DNA from: VFMC01 sp046331225
GTDB lineage: Bacteria; Actinomycetota; Acidimicrobiia; Acidimicrobiales; Ilumatobacteraceae
Direction: 5' to 3'
Assembly: GCA_046331225.1 (NCBI GenBank)
Contig: JAXLRF010000005.1
Span: 554,890-618,889, forward strand
Length of the DNA stretch: 64,000 nt
Below are positions 19,658-27,711 of this stretch, one piece after another. Numbering within the stretch: the first letter of the stretch is position 1; every line of letters begins with the position of its first letter. Under the pieces are notes generated by a model. It saw only the letters and a program-made list of their open reading frames with translations. It made no database searches and was not told the origin of the DNA. The translations under genes were made by a program, and so were the position numbers.

Positions 19658-20439
19658 GCGGCCCACTTCATCCCGGCCACGAACGAGCCGATCGCGAGCG
19701 AACCCGCGGCGACGCCCTGCGAGGTGCGGCGCACCACGGCCTTGGTGCGGCGGCTGAAGATCACGATCGGCCAGCCGCGCCGGTGGGCCACCCGCTCGAG
19801 CTTGCTGTCGGGGTTGACGGCCACCGGGTGGCCGACGGCCTCGAGCATCGGCAGGTCGCTCGCCGAGTCGCTGTAGGCGTAGCACTGGGCGAGGTCGAGA
19901 CCCTCCCAGCGGGCGAGCTCGTGGATCGCATCGACCTTGCCCTCGCCGTAGCAGAACGGCCCGGCGAGACGGCCGGTGTACACACCGTCGACGATCTCGC
20001 TGACCGTGGCGATGCCGCCGGTCATGCCGAGCGCTGCAGCGAGCGGGCTCACGAGCTCGATCGGCGACGCCGAGACGATGTAGGTGGCACGACCGGCGTG
20101 GCGGTGCATCTCGACGAGCTGCTGCGCCTCGGGCCGCACTCGTTCCATGAGCTTCGGGACGATCTCGGTGTTGAGCCCGACGAGGTCGTCGCGTCGGACG
20201 CCCTCCACCGCGCCGAGGATGCGGTCGCGCACGCCGTGCGAGGTCTCGTCGCTCGCACCGCTGAGCCGGAACGCGAGCGCCGAGATCGCGTCCTTCGCGA
20301 ACTGGCGCTTGGCGATGAGGCCTGCCTTCCACGCGGCCACCCCGAACACGAACGGGCTCGAGCCGCTGATGAGCGTGCGGTCGAGGTCGAAGAACGCGGC
20401 GCTCGGCCCGGTGCTCGCGATCGAGGAGTACTCGCTCAT
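19633..20439 (-). CDS. HAD-IB (SerB-like) phosphatase
   Basis: The 268-aa protein starts with HAD motif I AAFFDLDRTLISGSS (nucleophile Asp18, Asp20), then motif II VSASPIELV, a Lys-containing GEGKVDAI and motif III YAYSDSASDLPML. A helical cap lies between. The C-terminal GVAAGSLAIGSFVAG could be membrane-associated. Relatives include HAD-IB hydrolases acting on phosphoserine-like or lipid phosphates, so the substrate is not predictable. Its ATG overlaps the rsmI stop (ATGA), making it last in DUF192-rsmI-HAD. Confidence 0.87.
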   Translation of the reverse strand: MSEYSSIASTGPSAAFFDLDRTLISGSSPFVFGVAAWKAGLIAKRQFAKDAISALAFRLSGASDETSHGVRDRILGAVEGVRRDDLVGLNTEIVPKLMERVRPEAQQLVEMHRHAGRATYIVSASPIELVSPLAAALGMTGGIATVSEIVDGVYTGRLAGPFCYGEGKVDAIHELARWEGLDLAQCYAYSDSASDLPMLEAVGHPVAVNPDSKLERVAHRRGWPIVIFSRRTKAVVRRTSQGVAAGSLAIGSFVAGMKWAAQRGSSAS

Positions 20440-21302
20440 GGGGTGGTGGTGGGGTCCGTCGGTGTGGAGGTCTCGTGGCGGGGCAGGCTCGTGGCCAGGT
20501 CGAAGACCCGGCGCTTGGGCACGCCGAGGGTCGCTGTCACCGTAGCGACTGCGTCCTTGCGTGTGTCGCCGCGCGAGAGCGCAGCCCGCAGTGCGGCGCG
20601 GATGGCGTCGTCGTCGGCAGCCGCCGGTGGTGCGGCGCCGTCGAGCACCAGCACGTACTCGCCGCGCGGCTCGACGCGGTCGACGTGCACGACGGCCTCG
20701 TCGAGGGTGCCGCGCCACACGTCCTCGTGCAGCTTGGTGAGTTCGCGGGCGAGCACGATGCGGCGGTGCCCGCCGCAGTGCGTGCACAGGTCGCCGATGG
20801 TGCGGACCAGTCGGTGCGGTGCCTCGTAGAGCACGGTGGTGCGTCGCTCGGCGGCCACCTCGCCGAGGCGTTCGGTGCGCTCGCCACCGCTGCGCGGCAG
20901 GAACCCCTCGAACACGAAGCGGCTGGTGGGGAGCCCGCTGATCACCAGCGCCATCACCACCGCGGCCGGGCCGGGCACTGCCGACACGGGCAGACCGGCG
21001 TCGACCACGGCGCGCACCAGCCGCTCGCCGGGGTCGCTGATGCCGGGGGTGCCGGCGTCGCTGACGAGCACGACGGTCTCGCCGGCGGTGATCAGATCGA
21101 TCACCTCGGCGATGCGTGCGGCCTCGGTGTGCTCGTTGGCGACGGCCATGCGAGCGCTGATGCCGGCGTGGTGCAGCAGCTTGCCGGTGCGGCGGGTGTC
21201 CTCGCAGCACACGAGCGCGGCGGTGCGCAGTGCGTCGACGGCGCGAGGCGAGAGGTCGCCGAGGTTGCCGATCGGCGTCGCGACGAGGACGAGCCCGGAC
21301 AC
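20436..21302 (-). CDS. rsmI: 16S rRNA (cytidine-2'-O)-methyltransferase
   Basis: RsmI 2'-O-methylates a cytidine in the 16S decoding centre. The 288-aa protein has the tetrapyrrole-methylase fold signatures LVATPIGNLGDLS, CCEDTRRTGKLL, VLVSDAGTPGISDPG, VPGPAAVVMAL and LYEAPHRLVRT. GTG 21302 begins two nt after the DUF192 stop. The C-terminal helical extension (about 225-288) is typical. Confidence 0.94.
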   Translation of the reverse strand: MSGLVLVATPIGNLGDLSPRAVDALRTAALVCCEDTRRTGKLLHHAGISARMAVANEHTEAARIAEVIDLITAGETVVLVSDAGTPGISDPGERLVRAVVDAGLPVSAVPGPAAVVMALVISGLPTSRFVFEGFLPRSGGERTERLGEVAAERRTTVLYEAPHRLVRTIGDLCTHCGGHRRIVLARELTKLHEDVWRGTLDEAVVHVDRVEPRGEYVLVLDGAAPPAAADDDAIRAALRAALSRGDTRKDAVATVTATLGVPKRRVFDLATSLPRHETSTPTDPTTTP

Positions 21303-21304
21303 GG

Positions 21305-21637
21305 TCAGCGGCGCAGCTCGATCACGAGGCCCACGTGCAGCCCCCACCGTGCGAACGCGCCGGCCTCGGCTTCGATCACCGAGCGGGCCCGCAGCACGGG
21401 CGCACCGAGCCGGTTGCGGTGCATCCGCACGGTCTTGAGGACGTTGCCGTCGGCATCGAGGTACGCGACGTCGAGCGGGAACTTCATGCCGAAGGTGTGG
21501 ATCCAGCGGCACCCCTCCACCACGAGGGCGCCGTCGAGCCCGTCGCGGCCGAGCAGGCCCTTGTTGCGCGCCTTGCGGTCGGACGCCACCTCGGCGGACG
21601 CCATCACGATCCCGTCGTCGGTCACGATCCACGCCAC
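21305..21637 (-). CDS. DUF192 family protein
   Basis: This 110-aa protein matches the DUF192 fold: KARNKGLLGRDGLDGALV, then WIHTFGMKFPLDVAYLDADG and a C-terminal AEAGAFARWGLHVGLVIEL. Many members are secreted, but this one has no obvious signal peptide. The function of the family is unknown. It leads the DUF192-rsmI-HAD cluster and diverges from the amidase gene over 46 nt. Confidence 0.88.
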   Translation of the reverse strand: MAWIVTDDGIVMASAEVASDRKARNKGLLGRDGLDGALVVEGCRWIHTFGMKFPLDVAYLDADGNVLKTVRMHRNRLGAPVLRARSVIEAEAGAFARWGLHVGLVIELRR

Positions 21638-21683
21638 GGCCGACAGCCTACGCAGCGCCGCCCGCCGCGGTACCGTCCCCCTC

Positions 21684-23108
21684 GTGACCGTCGACCTCGA
21701 CCGCTGCTACTCGTCCGCCGCCGAACAGGCCCGCGCGGTGGCCTCCGGCGAGGCCTCGCCGCTCGAACTGGTCGAGTTGGCGCTCGACCGGATCGGCGAA
21801 GTGCAACCGCAGCTCAACTGCTTCGCGCACGTGTGGGCCGACGAGGCGCTCGACGAGGCTCGGGCGGCGGCGAACGTGCCGGCGGCGCGCCGAGGGCCGC
21901 TGTTCGGGGTGCCGGTCGCGGTGAAGGAGACCACGCAGGTGGCCGGGCGCCGGTTCACGGCGGGGTCGCGCACGCAGGCGCACACCGTGGCCGACCGCGA
22001 CGCCTACGTGACCGAGGCGCTCCGCCGGCACGGGGCGATCGTCGTGGGCGCTGCCACGAGCCCCGAGTTCGCGCACACGTTGCAGACCGACAGCCCGATG
22101 TGGGGCACCACCCGCAACCCGTGGAACCTCGCGTGCACGCCCGGTGGTTCGTCGGGCGGCAGCGCGGCGGCGGTGGCGAGCGGCTGTGTCGCCCTGGCCG
22201 AGGGCAGCGACATGGGCGGCTCGGTGCGCATCCCGGCGTCGTGGTGTGGGGTGGTGGGCCTGAAGCCGGGCTTCGGTCGGATCCCGATGGACGTGCTGCC
22301 GGGTCTGTTCGACTCGCTCAGCCACCACGGCCCGCTGGCCCGCAGCGTCGACGACGCCCGGCTGTTCCTGCGCTGCACGCAGGGTCCTGACGACCGCGAC
22401 CTGCTGTCGGTGACCACGCCGCTCGATCTCGACGGACCGACGCCCGAGCACGTGCGCGGCATGCGCTTCGGACTCAGCATCGACCTGGGCGAGTGGTGGG
22501 TGCACCCGGAGATCGAGGCCGCGGTCACCGCCGCGGCCCACGCGCTCGAGGCCGCCGGTGCGGTGATCGAGCCGGTCGATCCGGGGCTCGGCCGCGTCGA
22601 CGAGGAGCTGTGGATCCAGCTGTGGGGCGTGTTCATGTCGGGCTACTTCGCCGATCGGGTCGACGAGTACGCCGACGTGATGGACCCCGACGTGCTGCGC
22701 CTGATCGAGCTCGGCAACTCGCTGAGCGCGACGCACGTGAAGCGACTCGAACTCGCACGCACCGAGACGTGGCACAAGGTGCGTCGCGTGCTCGCCGGTC
22801 GTGACGCGCTGTTGTGTCCCACGATGGCCACGCCGCCCGCCCCGGCCGCGAAGGCCGATCGGCAGCGTCCGCAGCCGCACCACGACGACAGGTATCACGC
22901 CGAGGACATGACGTCGGTGTTCAACCTGGTGGCGCCGTGCCCGGCCTTGAGCGTGCCGTGCGGGGTGCACACCGAGGCGCCGTACACGGGCATGCCGATC
23001 GGGCTGCAGATCGTCGGGCACCGCTGGCGCGAGGACGTCGTGCTGCGCGTGGGACGTGCGGTCGAGCTCGCCCTGCCCGAGTTCACCGGACGCCGTCCGC
23101 CCCTCTGA
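21684..23108 (+). CDS. Amidase signature family hydrolase
   Basis: This 474-aa enzyme has the Ser-cisSer-Lys triad of the amidase signature family: Lys81 (VPVAVKETT), the Ser pair region TPGGSSGGSAAAVA (about 155-165) and the nucleophile Ser in GSDMGGSVRIPASWCG (about 182). It would hydrolyse a C-N amide bond in the cytoplasm; the substrate is not predictable. There is no GatB/GatC nearby and the spacing is not GatA-like. GTG 21684 lies 7 nt after TACCGT, supporting a leaderless start. Confidence 0.9.
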   Translation: MTVDLDRCYSSAAEQARAVASGEASPLELVELALDRIGEVQPQLNCFAHVWADEALDEARAAANVPAARRGPLFGVPVAVKETTQVAGRRFTAGSRTQAHTVADRDAYVTEALRRHGAIVVGAATSPEFAHTLQTDSPMWGTTRNPWNLACTPGGSSGGSAAAVASGCVALAEGSDMGGSVRIPASWCGVVGLKPGFGRIPMDVLPGLFDSLSHHGPLARSVDDARLFLRCTQGPDDRDLLSVTTPLDLDGPTPEHVRGMRFGLSIDLGEWWVHPEIEAAVTAAAHALEAAGAVIEPVDPGLGRVDEELWIQLWGVFMSGYFADRVDEYADVMDPDVLRLIELGNSLSATHVKRLELARTETWHKVRRVLAGRDALLCPTMATPPAPAAKADRQRPQPHHDDRYHAEDMTSVFNLVAPCPALSVPCGVHTEAPYTGMPIGLQIVGHRWREDVVLRVGRAVELALPEFTGRRPPL

Positions 23109-23629
23109 CGCCGCACGGACCGCCGGGTCCGTGAGCCAGCGGTACGCCGGCAGTCCCTGTGGCGCACGGACGGCCGGGTCCGTGAGCGAGCGGTCGTCAG
23201 GTCGGCCCTGTGGCGCACGGATCACCGACGCGACCGCATGGATGCTCTGGAAGCGAGTGTGGGCCGGCCGTCGGTGGGCTGTCGGTGGTCCGTGAGCCGG
23301 CGGTACGCCAGTGGTACCTGCGACTCACGGTGGTCGGGGTTCGTGAGCGAGCGGTACGCGGGTGGTGCCTGTGACTCACGGATGGCCGGGTCCGTGAGTG
23401 GGCGGTACGCGGGTGGTGCCTGTGGCGCACGGATGGCCGGGTCCGTGAGCCGGTGGGCGGCTCGGTTGCTTCGTGAGCGTGGGTGATGTCGGCTCACGGT
23501 GGTCGGGGTTCGTGAGCTGGCGGTACGCCGGTGGTACCTGCGACTCACGGTGGTCGGGGTCCGTGAGTGGGCGGTACGCGGGTGGTGCCTGTGGCTCACG
23601 GATGGCCGGGTCCGTGAGCTGGTGGCGGG
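23109..23629. repeat. Array of about nine 51-bp tandem repeats (MIRU-like)
   Basis: The 521-bp gap between the convergent amidase and Lrp genes holds repeats with CCGTGAG at a 51-bp period: GTGAG occurs at 23131, 23182, 23292, 23343, 23394, 23445, 23512, 23563 and 23614, with an extra partial copy at 23473 and an interruption at about 23232-23291. The unit reads GTGAGCnnGCGGTACGCnGG, then TGGTnCCTGTGnCTCACGG and TGGCCGGGTCC, so adjacent CTCACGG and CCGTGAG form inverted pairs. I see no convincing gene. The period is divisible by 3, so some frames stay open and encode 17-residue repeats, but without a start or homology. Confidence 0.85.
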
Positions 23630-24073
23630 TCAGGTGCCCCAGGCGAAGGTCTGCTTGTAGAGGCCGAGGACGGGGAAGGCCTCGACCTCGACGACGTCGC
23701 GGCGCTCGCGCAGGTCGCTCAGCAGGTCGAGCAGGTGGCGCTCGCTCTCGACGATCACCTCGAACATCAGGTCGTACCGGCCGGCCGTGGCGACGAGGTA
23801 CTCGACCTCGGGGAGTTCGCCGATCGAGGCGGCCACCCGTTCGGTGCGGCCGTCGATGCGCATGCCGACCATCGCCACCCGGCGGTCGCCGAGCGACAGC
23901 GGGTCGGTCACGGCGACCACCTGCATGTAGCCCGAATCGGTCAGCCGCTGCAGGCGCTTGCGGACGGCCGCCTCGCTGAGCCCGATCTGCTGCGCGATCG
24001 TGGTGACCGGGGTGCGTCCGTCGCGCTGCAGGATCTCGACGATCGACCGGTCGGTGTCGTCGATGCGGGTCAC
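23630..24073 (-). CDS. Lrp/AsnC family transcriptional regulator
   Basis: The 147-aa protein has an N-terminal helix-turn-helix (IVEILQRDGRTPVTTIAQQI, then SEAAVRKRLQRL) and a C-terminal RAM/AsnC ligand-binding domain (YLVATAGRYDLMFEVIVE). Family members bind amino acids and form octamers. It begins 7 nt after the aminotransferase gene on the same strand, so it probably senses a substrate or product of that enzyme and may autoregulate the pair. Confidence 0.93.
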   Translation of the reverse strand: MTRIDDTDRSIVEILQRDGRTPVTTIAQQIGLSEAAVRKRLQRLTDSGYMQVVAVTDPLSLGDRRVAMVGMRIDGRTERVAASIGELPEVEYLVATAGRYDLMFEVIVESERHLLDLLSDLRERRDVVEVEAFPVLGLYKQTFAWGT

Positions 24074-24080
24074 CGGCGGA

Positions 24081-25454
24081 TCACCGGCGAGCGAACGCGT
24101 CGGACGCGTCGGTGAGCACGAGGCGCAGGGTCGACACGATGAAGTCGAACTCCTCCGGCCCGGCGATGAGCGGTGGGCTGAGGGTGATCACCGGCTCGCC
24201 GCGGTCGTCGGCGCGGCAGATGAGTCCGGCGTCGTACAGGCGCGGCGACAGATAGCCGCGCAGCAACCACTCGGCCTCGGCGTCGTCGAACATGCCTTTG
24301 GTCGCCTGGTCGGTGACGAGCTCGATCGCGTGGAAGTACCCGGCGCCGCGCACGTCGCCGACGAGCGGGATGTCGCGCAGGCTCTGCAACATCTCGGTGA
24401 ACAGGCCCTCGTTGGCGAGCACATGGCCGCACAGGTCGTCGCGCTCCATCAGGTCGATGTTGGCGTTGGCGACCGCGCACGACACGGGGTGGGCCCCGAA
24501 GGTCTGGCCCTGCAGGAACGTCGACGTGTCGGAGAGGAACGGCTCGGCGATCCGGTCGCTGATCATCACACCACCGAGCGGTGCGTAGCCCGAGGTGACA
24601 CCCTTGGCGAACGTGATCATGTCCGGCTGGTAGCCATAGCGGAGCGAGCCGAACATGTGGCCGAGGCGACCGAACGCGCAGATCACCTCGTCGCTGACGA
24701 GCAGCACGTCGTAGCGGTCGCAGATCTCGCGCACGCGCCGCCAATAGCCCTCGGGCGGGGCGAACGCGCCACCGGTGTTCTGCAGCGGCTCCATGAACAC
24801 CGCCGCGATCGTCTCGGGGCCCTCCATCTGGATGCGGAGTTCGAGGTCGTCGGCGCAGCGGAGGCTGCACGCGTCGAGGTGGCCGCAGTCGTGGCAGCGG
24901 TAGCGGTACGGGGTCTGCACCTTGATCGCGCCGGGCACGAGCGGTTCGAAGGGCGTCTTGATCGACGGCACGCCGGTGATGCTGAGCGCCCCCATCGAGG
25001 TGCCGTGGTACGCGAGGAACCGCGAGATCACCTTGGTGCGGCTCGGCTGACCGCGCAGCTTCCAGTACTGGCGGGCGAGCTTCCACGCGGTCTCGACGGC
25101 GTCGCCACCGCTCGGCGTGAAGAAGGCCCGGTTGAGGTCGCCGGGTGCGTACTCGGCGAGCCGGGTGGCGAGTTCGATCGCGGGTTCGTGGGCGAAGCTC
25201 CACGTGGGGAAGTAGGCGAGGCGATCGCTCTGTGCCTGCGCGGCGGCGCCGAGCTCGGTGCGGCCGTGGCCGACCTGCACGGTGAACAGGCCAGAGAGCG
25301 CGTCGAGGTAGCGCTTGCCGTGTCGGTCCTCGACGTAGCAGCCCTCGCCGCGCACGATCACCGGCACCTCCTGGTCGGCGTAGCCGGCGAGGCGGGTGAA
25401 GTGCATCCAGAGGTGCCGTGCGGCGCGGTCGCTGAGGTCGGACGTGGTCGTCAT
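24081..25454 (-). CDS. Class III PLP-dependent aminotransferase with Cys-rich insertion
   Basis: This 457-aa fold-type I aminotransferase (acetylornithine/omega-amino acid type) has HLWMHFTRL, SGLFTVQVGHG, FFTPSGGDAVETAWKLAR, YHGTSMGALS, VSDEVICAFGRLG and the PLP Lys in ITFAKGVTSGYAPLGG (about residue 282). Residues about 183-197 read YRCHDCGHLDACSLRC, four Cys and two His in 14 residues, resembling a small metal site. Starts at 25472 (GTG) and 25463 (ATG) are alternatives. The substrate is not predictable, although amine or omega-amino acid acceptors are typical. The adjacent Lrp gene suggests amino-acid-responsive expression. Confidence 0.88.
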   Translation of the reverse strand: MTTTSDLSDRAARHLWMHFTRLAGYADQEVPVIVRGEGCYVEDRHGKRYLDALSGLFTVQVGHGRTELGAAAQAQSDRLAYFPTWSFAHEPAIELATRLAEYAPGDLNRAFFTPSGGDAVETAWKLARQYWKLRGQPSRTKVISRFLAYHGTSMGALSITGVPSIKTPFEPLVPGAIKVQTPYRYRCHDCGHLDACSLRCADDLELRIQMEGPETIAAVFMEPLQNTGGAFAPPEGYWRRVREICDRYDVLLVSDEVICAFGRLGHMFGSLRYGYQPDMITFAKGVTSGYAPLGGVMISDRIAEPFLSDTSTFLQGQTFGAHPVSCAVANANIDLMERDDLCGHVLANEGLFTEMLQSLRDIPLVGDVRGAGYFHAIELVTDQATKGMFDDAEAEWLLRGYLSPRLYDAGLICRADDRGEPVITLSPPLIAGPEEFDFIVSTLRLVLTDASDAFARR

Positions 25455-25558
25455 GGACGACATTCGTACCACACGGTGCGAAATTCGTCGTCCGAGAACG
25501 TGTCGTAACCAGTGTGGGAAACTGCCGTCCGGGTGTCGTCGAGGGAGAAGTCGAACAC

Positions 25559-27547
25559 ATGGGGTACACGCTCGGGGTCGATCTGGGGACCACGTACACG
25601 GCCGCGGCCATCCGGCGCGGCGATCGGCTCGAGGTGGCCGACCTGGGGACTCGGTCGGCGGCGATGCCGTCGGTCGTCTATCTGCGCGACGACGGGGCGG
25701 TGCTCACCGGTGAGGCGGCACTGCGCCGAGGTGTCACCGATCCGAGCCGCATGGCCCGAGAGTTCAAGCGTCGGATGGGCGACACGACGGCGATCCTGCT
25801 CGGCGGCGTGCCCTGGAGCGTCGACGGGCTGATGGCCCGCATGCTCCAGTCGGTGGTCGCGACGGTCACCGAGCGTCAGGGCGAGGCGCCCTCGGCGATC
25901 GCGGTGGCACACCCGGCCAACTGGGGTCCGTACAAGAAGGACCTGCTCGAGCAGGCGGTGCGTCGCGCCGATCTCGACCACGTCCGGTTCATCACCGAGC
26001 CCGAGGCGGCGGCGGTGCACTACGCCACGCTCGAGCGGCTGGAGACCGGCGACACCGTCGCCGTGTACGACCTCGGGGGTGGCACCTTCGACGCCGCGGT
26101 GCTGCGCAAGACGGCCGACGGGTTCGAGCTCGTCGGCGAACCCGAGGGCATCGAGCGTCTCGGGGGCATCGACTTCGACGAGGCCGTGTTCCGCCACGTG
26201 CTCGCCTCGCTCGGCGGCTCGGTGGCCGAGCTCGACCAGGACGACCCGGTCGTGCAGGCGGCCGTGAGCCGCCTCCGCGACGAGTGCGTGGCCGCCAAGG
26301 AGGCGCTGTCGAGCGACACCGAGGTGTCGATCCCGGTGCTCCTGCCCAACGTGCACACCGACGTGCGGCTCACGCGAGCCGAGTTCGAGGCGATGATCCG
26401 TCCGGCGCTCGGCGACACGCTCGTGGTGCTGCAGCGGGCGTTGCGCAGCGCCGGGGTGTCGGCCGACGGCCTGCACTCGGTGCTGCTCGTCGGGGGCTCG
26501 TCACGGATCCCGCTGATCTCGCAGTTGGTGTCGGCCGAACTCGGCCGTCCGGTCGCGCTCGACGTGCACCCGAAGCACTCGGTCGCGCTCGGTGCCGCGG
26601 TGATCGCCGGTGGCTCGGGTGCCATCGGTCGCCCGGCCGCCAGTGCCGCTGCCGCCGCCGCAGCGGCCGCGGCCGCTGCGGCGGCCACCACGGCGGCGAT
26701 GCCGGCCACGCCTGCCGCCGCCGAACCCGCAGCGACCGCTCCGCTGCCGACCACGTCGCCGGCACCCGCCGCCGCCTCGAGGCCGGCGACACCGTTGCTG
26801 CCACCCCCGCCCGCCCCTGCCGCGCCCACCGACACACCCGCGGACACCCTCGCCGTTCCCGCGGCAGCGCCGCCGCCGCCCCCGGTGCCCGCCGGTCCCG
26901 CCTTCACCGCCCCGCCGGTCGACCCATCGGGCACCCGCCGGTCGCGCACCGGTCTGTACGTGGGCATCGGCATCGCCGCGGTACTGGCCCTCGGCATCGG
27001 CGGAGCGCTCGCGCTGAGTGGTGGCGACGACGACGGTGCGGCGGCCGAGACCACCGAGGCCGACGCCACCGGCACCACGGCCGCGACGTCCGTGGCCACC
27101 ACCGAGAACAGCGTGGCCGAGACGACCGACCCCGCCACCACGGCGAGTACGGCCACGCCCACGACGCTGGCGGCGACCACGACCACGCGCCCGCCGCGCT
27201 GCGAGGGCGAGACGCTGCCGTGCATCGAGCTGACGTCCGTGAAGGTGGTCGACGGCTCGATCGAGGTGCAGTGGGAGCCGGTCAACTTCACGCCGGACGT
27301 GAACAACGGGCTCCACGCGCACCTGTACTGGAACACCTTCGACGCCGACCAGTGCAGCACGGACTCGCCCGACGCCCAGCTCTGCGGCTGGGACGCCCAC
27401 GACGAGACGATCCACACGAGCGCCCAGCTCGTGGTCGCCACCAAGCCGCCCGCCGCCACCGGGGTGTGCGTCACCGTGGGCCTCGCACCCACGCACGTCG
27501 TGCCCAATCCCGAGGTCTTCGACTGCATGCCGCTGCCCCCACGCTGA
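25559..27547 (+). CDS. Membrane-spanning Hsp70-like ATPase with extracytoplasmic Cys domain
   Basis: This 662-aa protein has an Hsp70/actin ATPase domain (about 1-360): GYTLGVDLGTTYTAAAI, PEAAAVHYA, VYDLGGGTFDAAVL and LLVGGSSRIPLISQLV. There is no Hsp70 substrate-binding domain. Instead come an Ala run, a long Pro-rich linker (about 375-455), one transmembrane helix (about 465-485), a Thr-rich stalk and a roughly 115-aa C-terminal domain with about seven Cys (RCEGETLPC, FDADQCS, AQLCGW, GVCVTV, FDCMP). The layout is that of a transmembrane receptor with an Hsp70-type motor inside. GGGAGAAG lies before ATG 25559. It heads the iniBAC-like cluster. Confidence 0.85.
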   Translation: MGYTLGVDLGTTYTAAAIRRGDRLEVADLGTRSAAMPSVVYLRDDGAVLTGEAALRRGVTDPSRMAREFKRRMGDTTAILLGGVPWSVDGLMARMLQSVVATVTERQGEAPSAIAVAHPANWGPYKKDLLEQAVRRADLDHVRFITEPEAAAVHYATLERLETGDTVAVYDLGGGTFDAAVLRKTADGFELVGEPEGIERLGGIDFDEAVFRHVLASLGGSVAELDQDDPVVQAAVSRLRDECVAAKEALSSDTEVSIPVLLPNVHTDVRLTRAEFEAMIRPALGDTLVVLQRALRSAGVSADGLHSVLLVGGSSRIPLISQLVSAELGRPVALDVHPKHSVALGAAVIAGGSGAIGRPAASAAAAAAAAAAAAAATTAAMPATPAAAEPAATAPLPTTSPAPAAASRPATPLLPPPPAPAAPTDTPADTLAVPAAAPPPPPVPAGPAFTAPPVDPSGTRRSRTGLYVGIGIAAVLALGIGGALALSGGDDDGAAAETTEADATGTTAATSVATTENSVAETTDPATTASTATPTTLAATTTTRPPRCEGETLPCIELTSVKVVDGSIEVQWEPVNFTPDVNNGLHAHLYWNTFDADQCSTDSPDAQLCGWDAHDETIHTSAQLVVATKPPAATGVCVTVGLAPTHVVPNPEVFDCMPLPPR

Positions 27548-27590
27548 CCACATCACCCGGGGTGGATCCCCCATGCCGGCCCGGCCGGAA

Positions 27591-27604
27591 CGGGGATGTC
27601 CCCG
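27591..27604 (+). promoter_or_regulatory. Small hairpin downstream of the Hsp70-like gene
   Basis: CGGGGATGTCCCCG is a perfect 6-bp stem with a 2-nt loop, 44 nt after the Hsp70-like stop. No T-run follows. It may be a weak terminator or a leader element for the IniB-like gene that starts 108 nt later. Confidence 0.3.
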
Positions 27605-27711
27605 ATGTTCCCCCCATGCCCCCTGGTGTTCGATGACGACATCAACCGAGCGGGTGCCACGAGGCACCCGAACACTCCCGACAGGGACATCAACAAGGAG
27701 CATCCACGGAC

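Noticed and set aside
20475..21683. Upstream extension of the amidase reading frame
   Set aside because: That part lies antisense to rsmI and the DUF192 gene. Amidase homology starts at the GTG at 21684, which has a TACCGT 7 nt upstream.
23222..23599. A Pro-rich 17-residue-repeat protein on the minus strand
   Set aside because: It is open only because the 51-bp period is divisible by 3. There is no ribosome-binding site or homology, and several frames on both strands are equally open.
23109..23629. CRISPR array
   Set aside because: The 51-bp units are near-identical along their whole length, with no variable spacers. No cas genes occur nearby; the RecB-like nuclease is 30 kb away.
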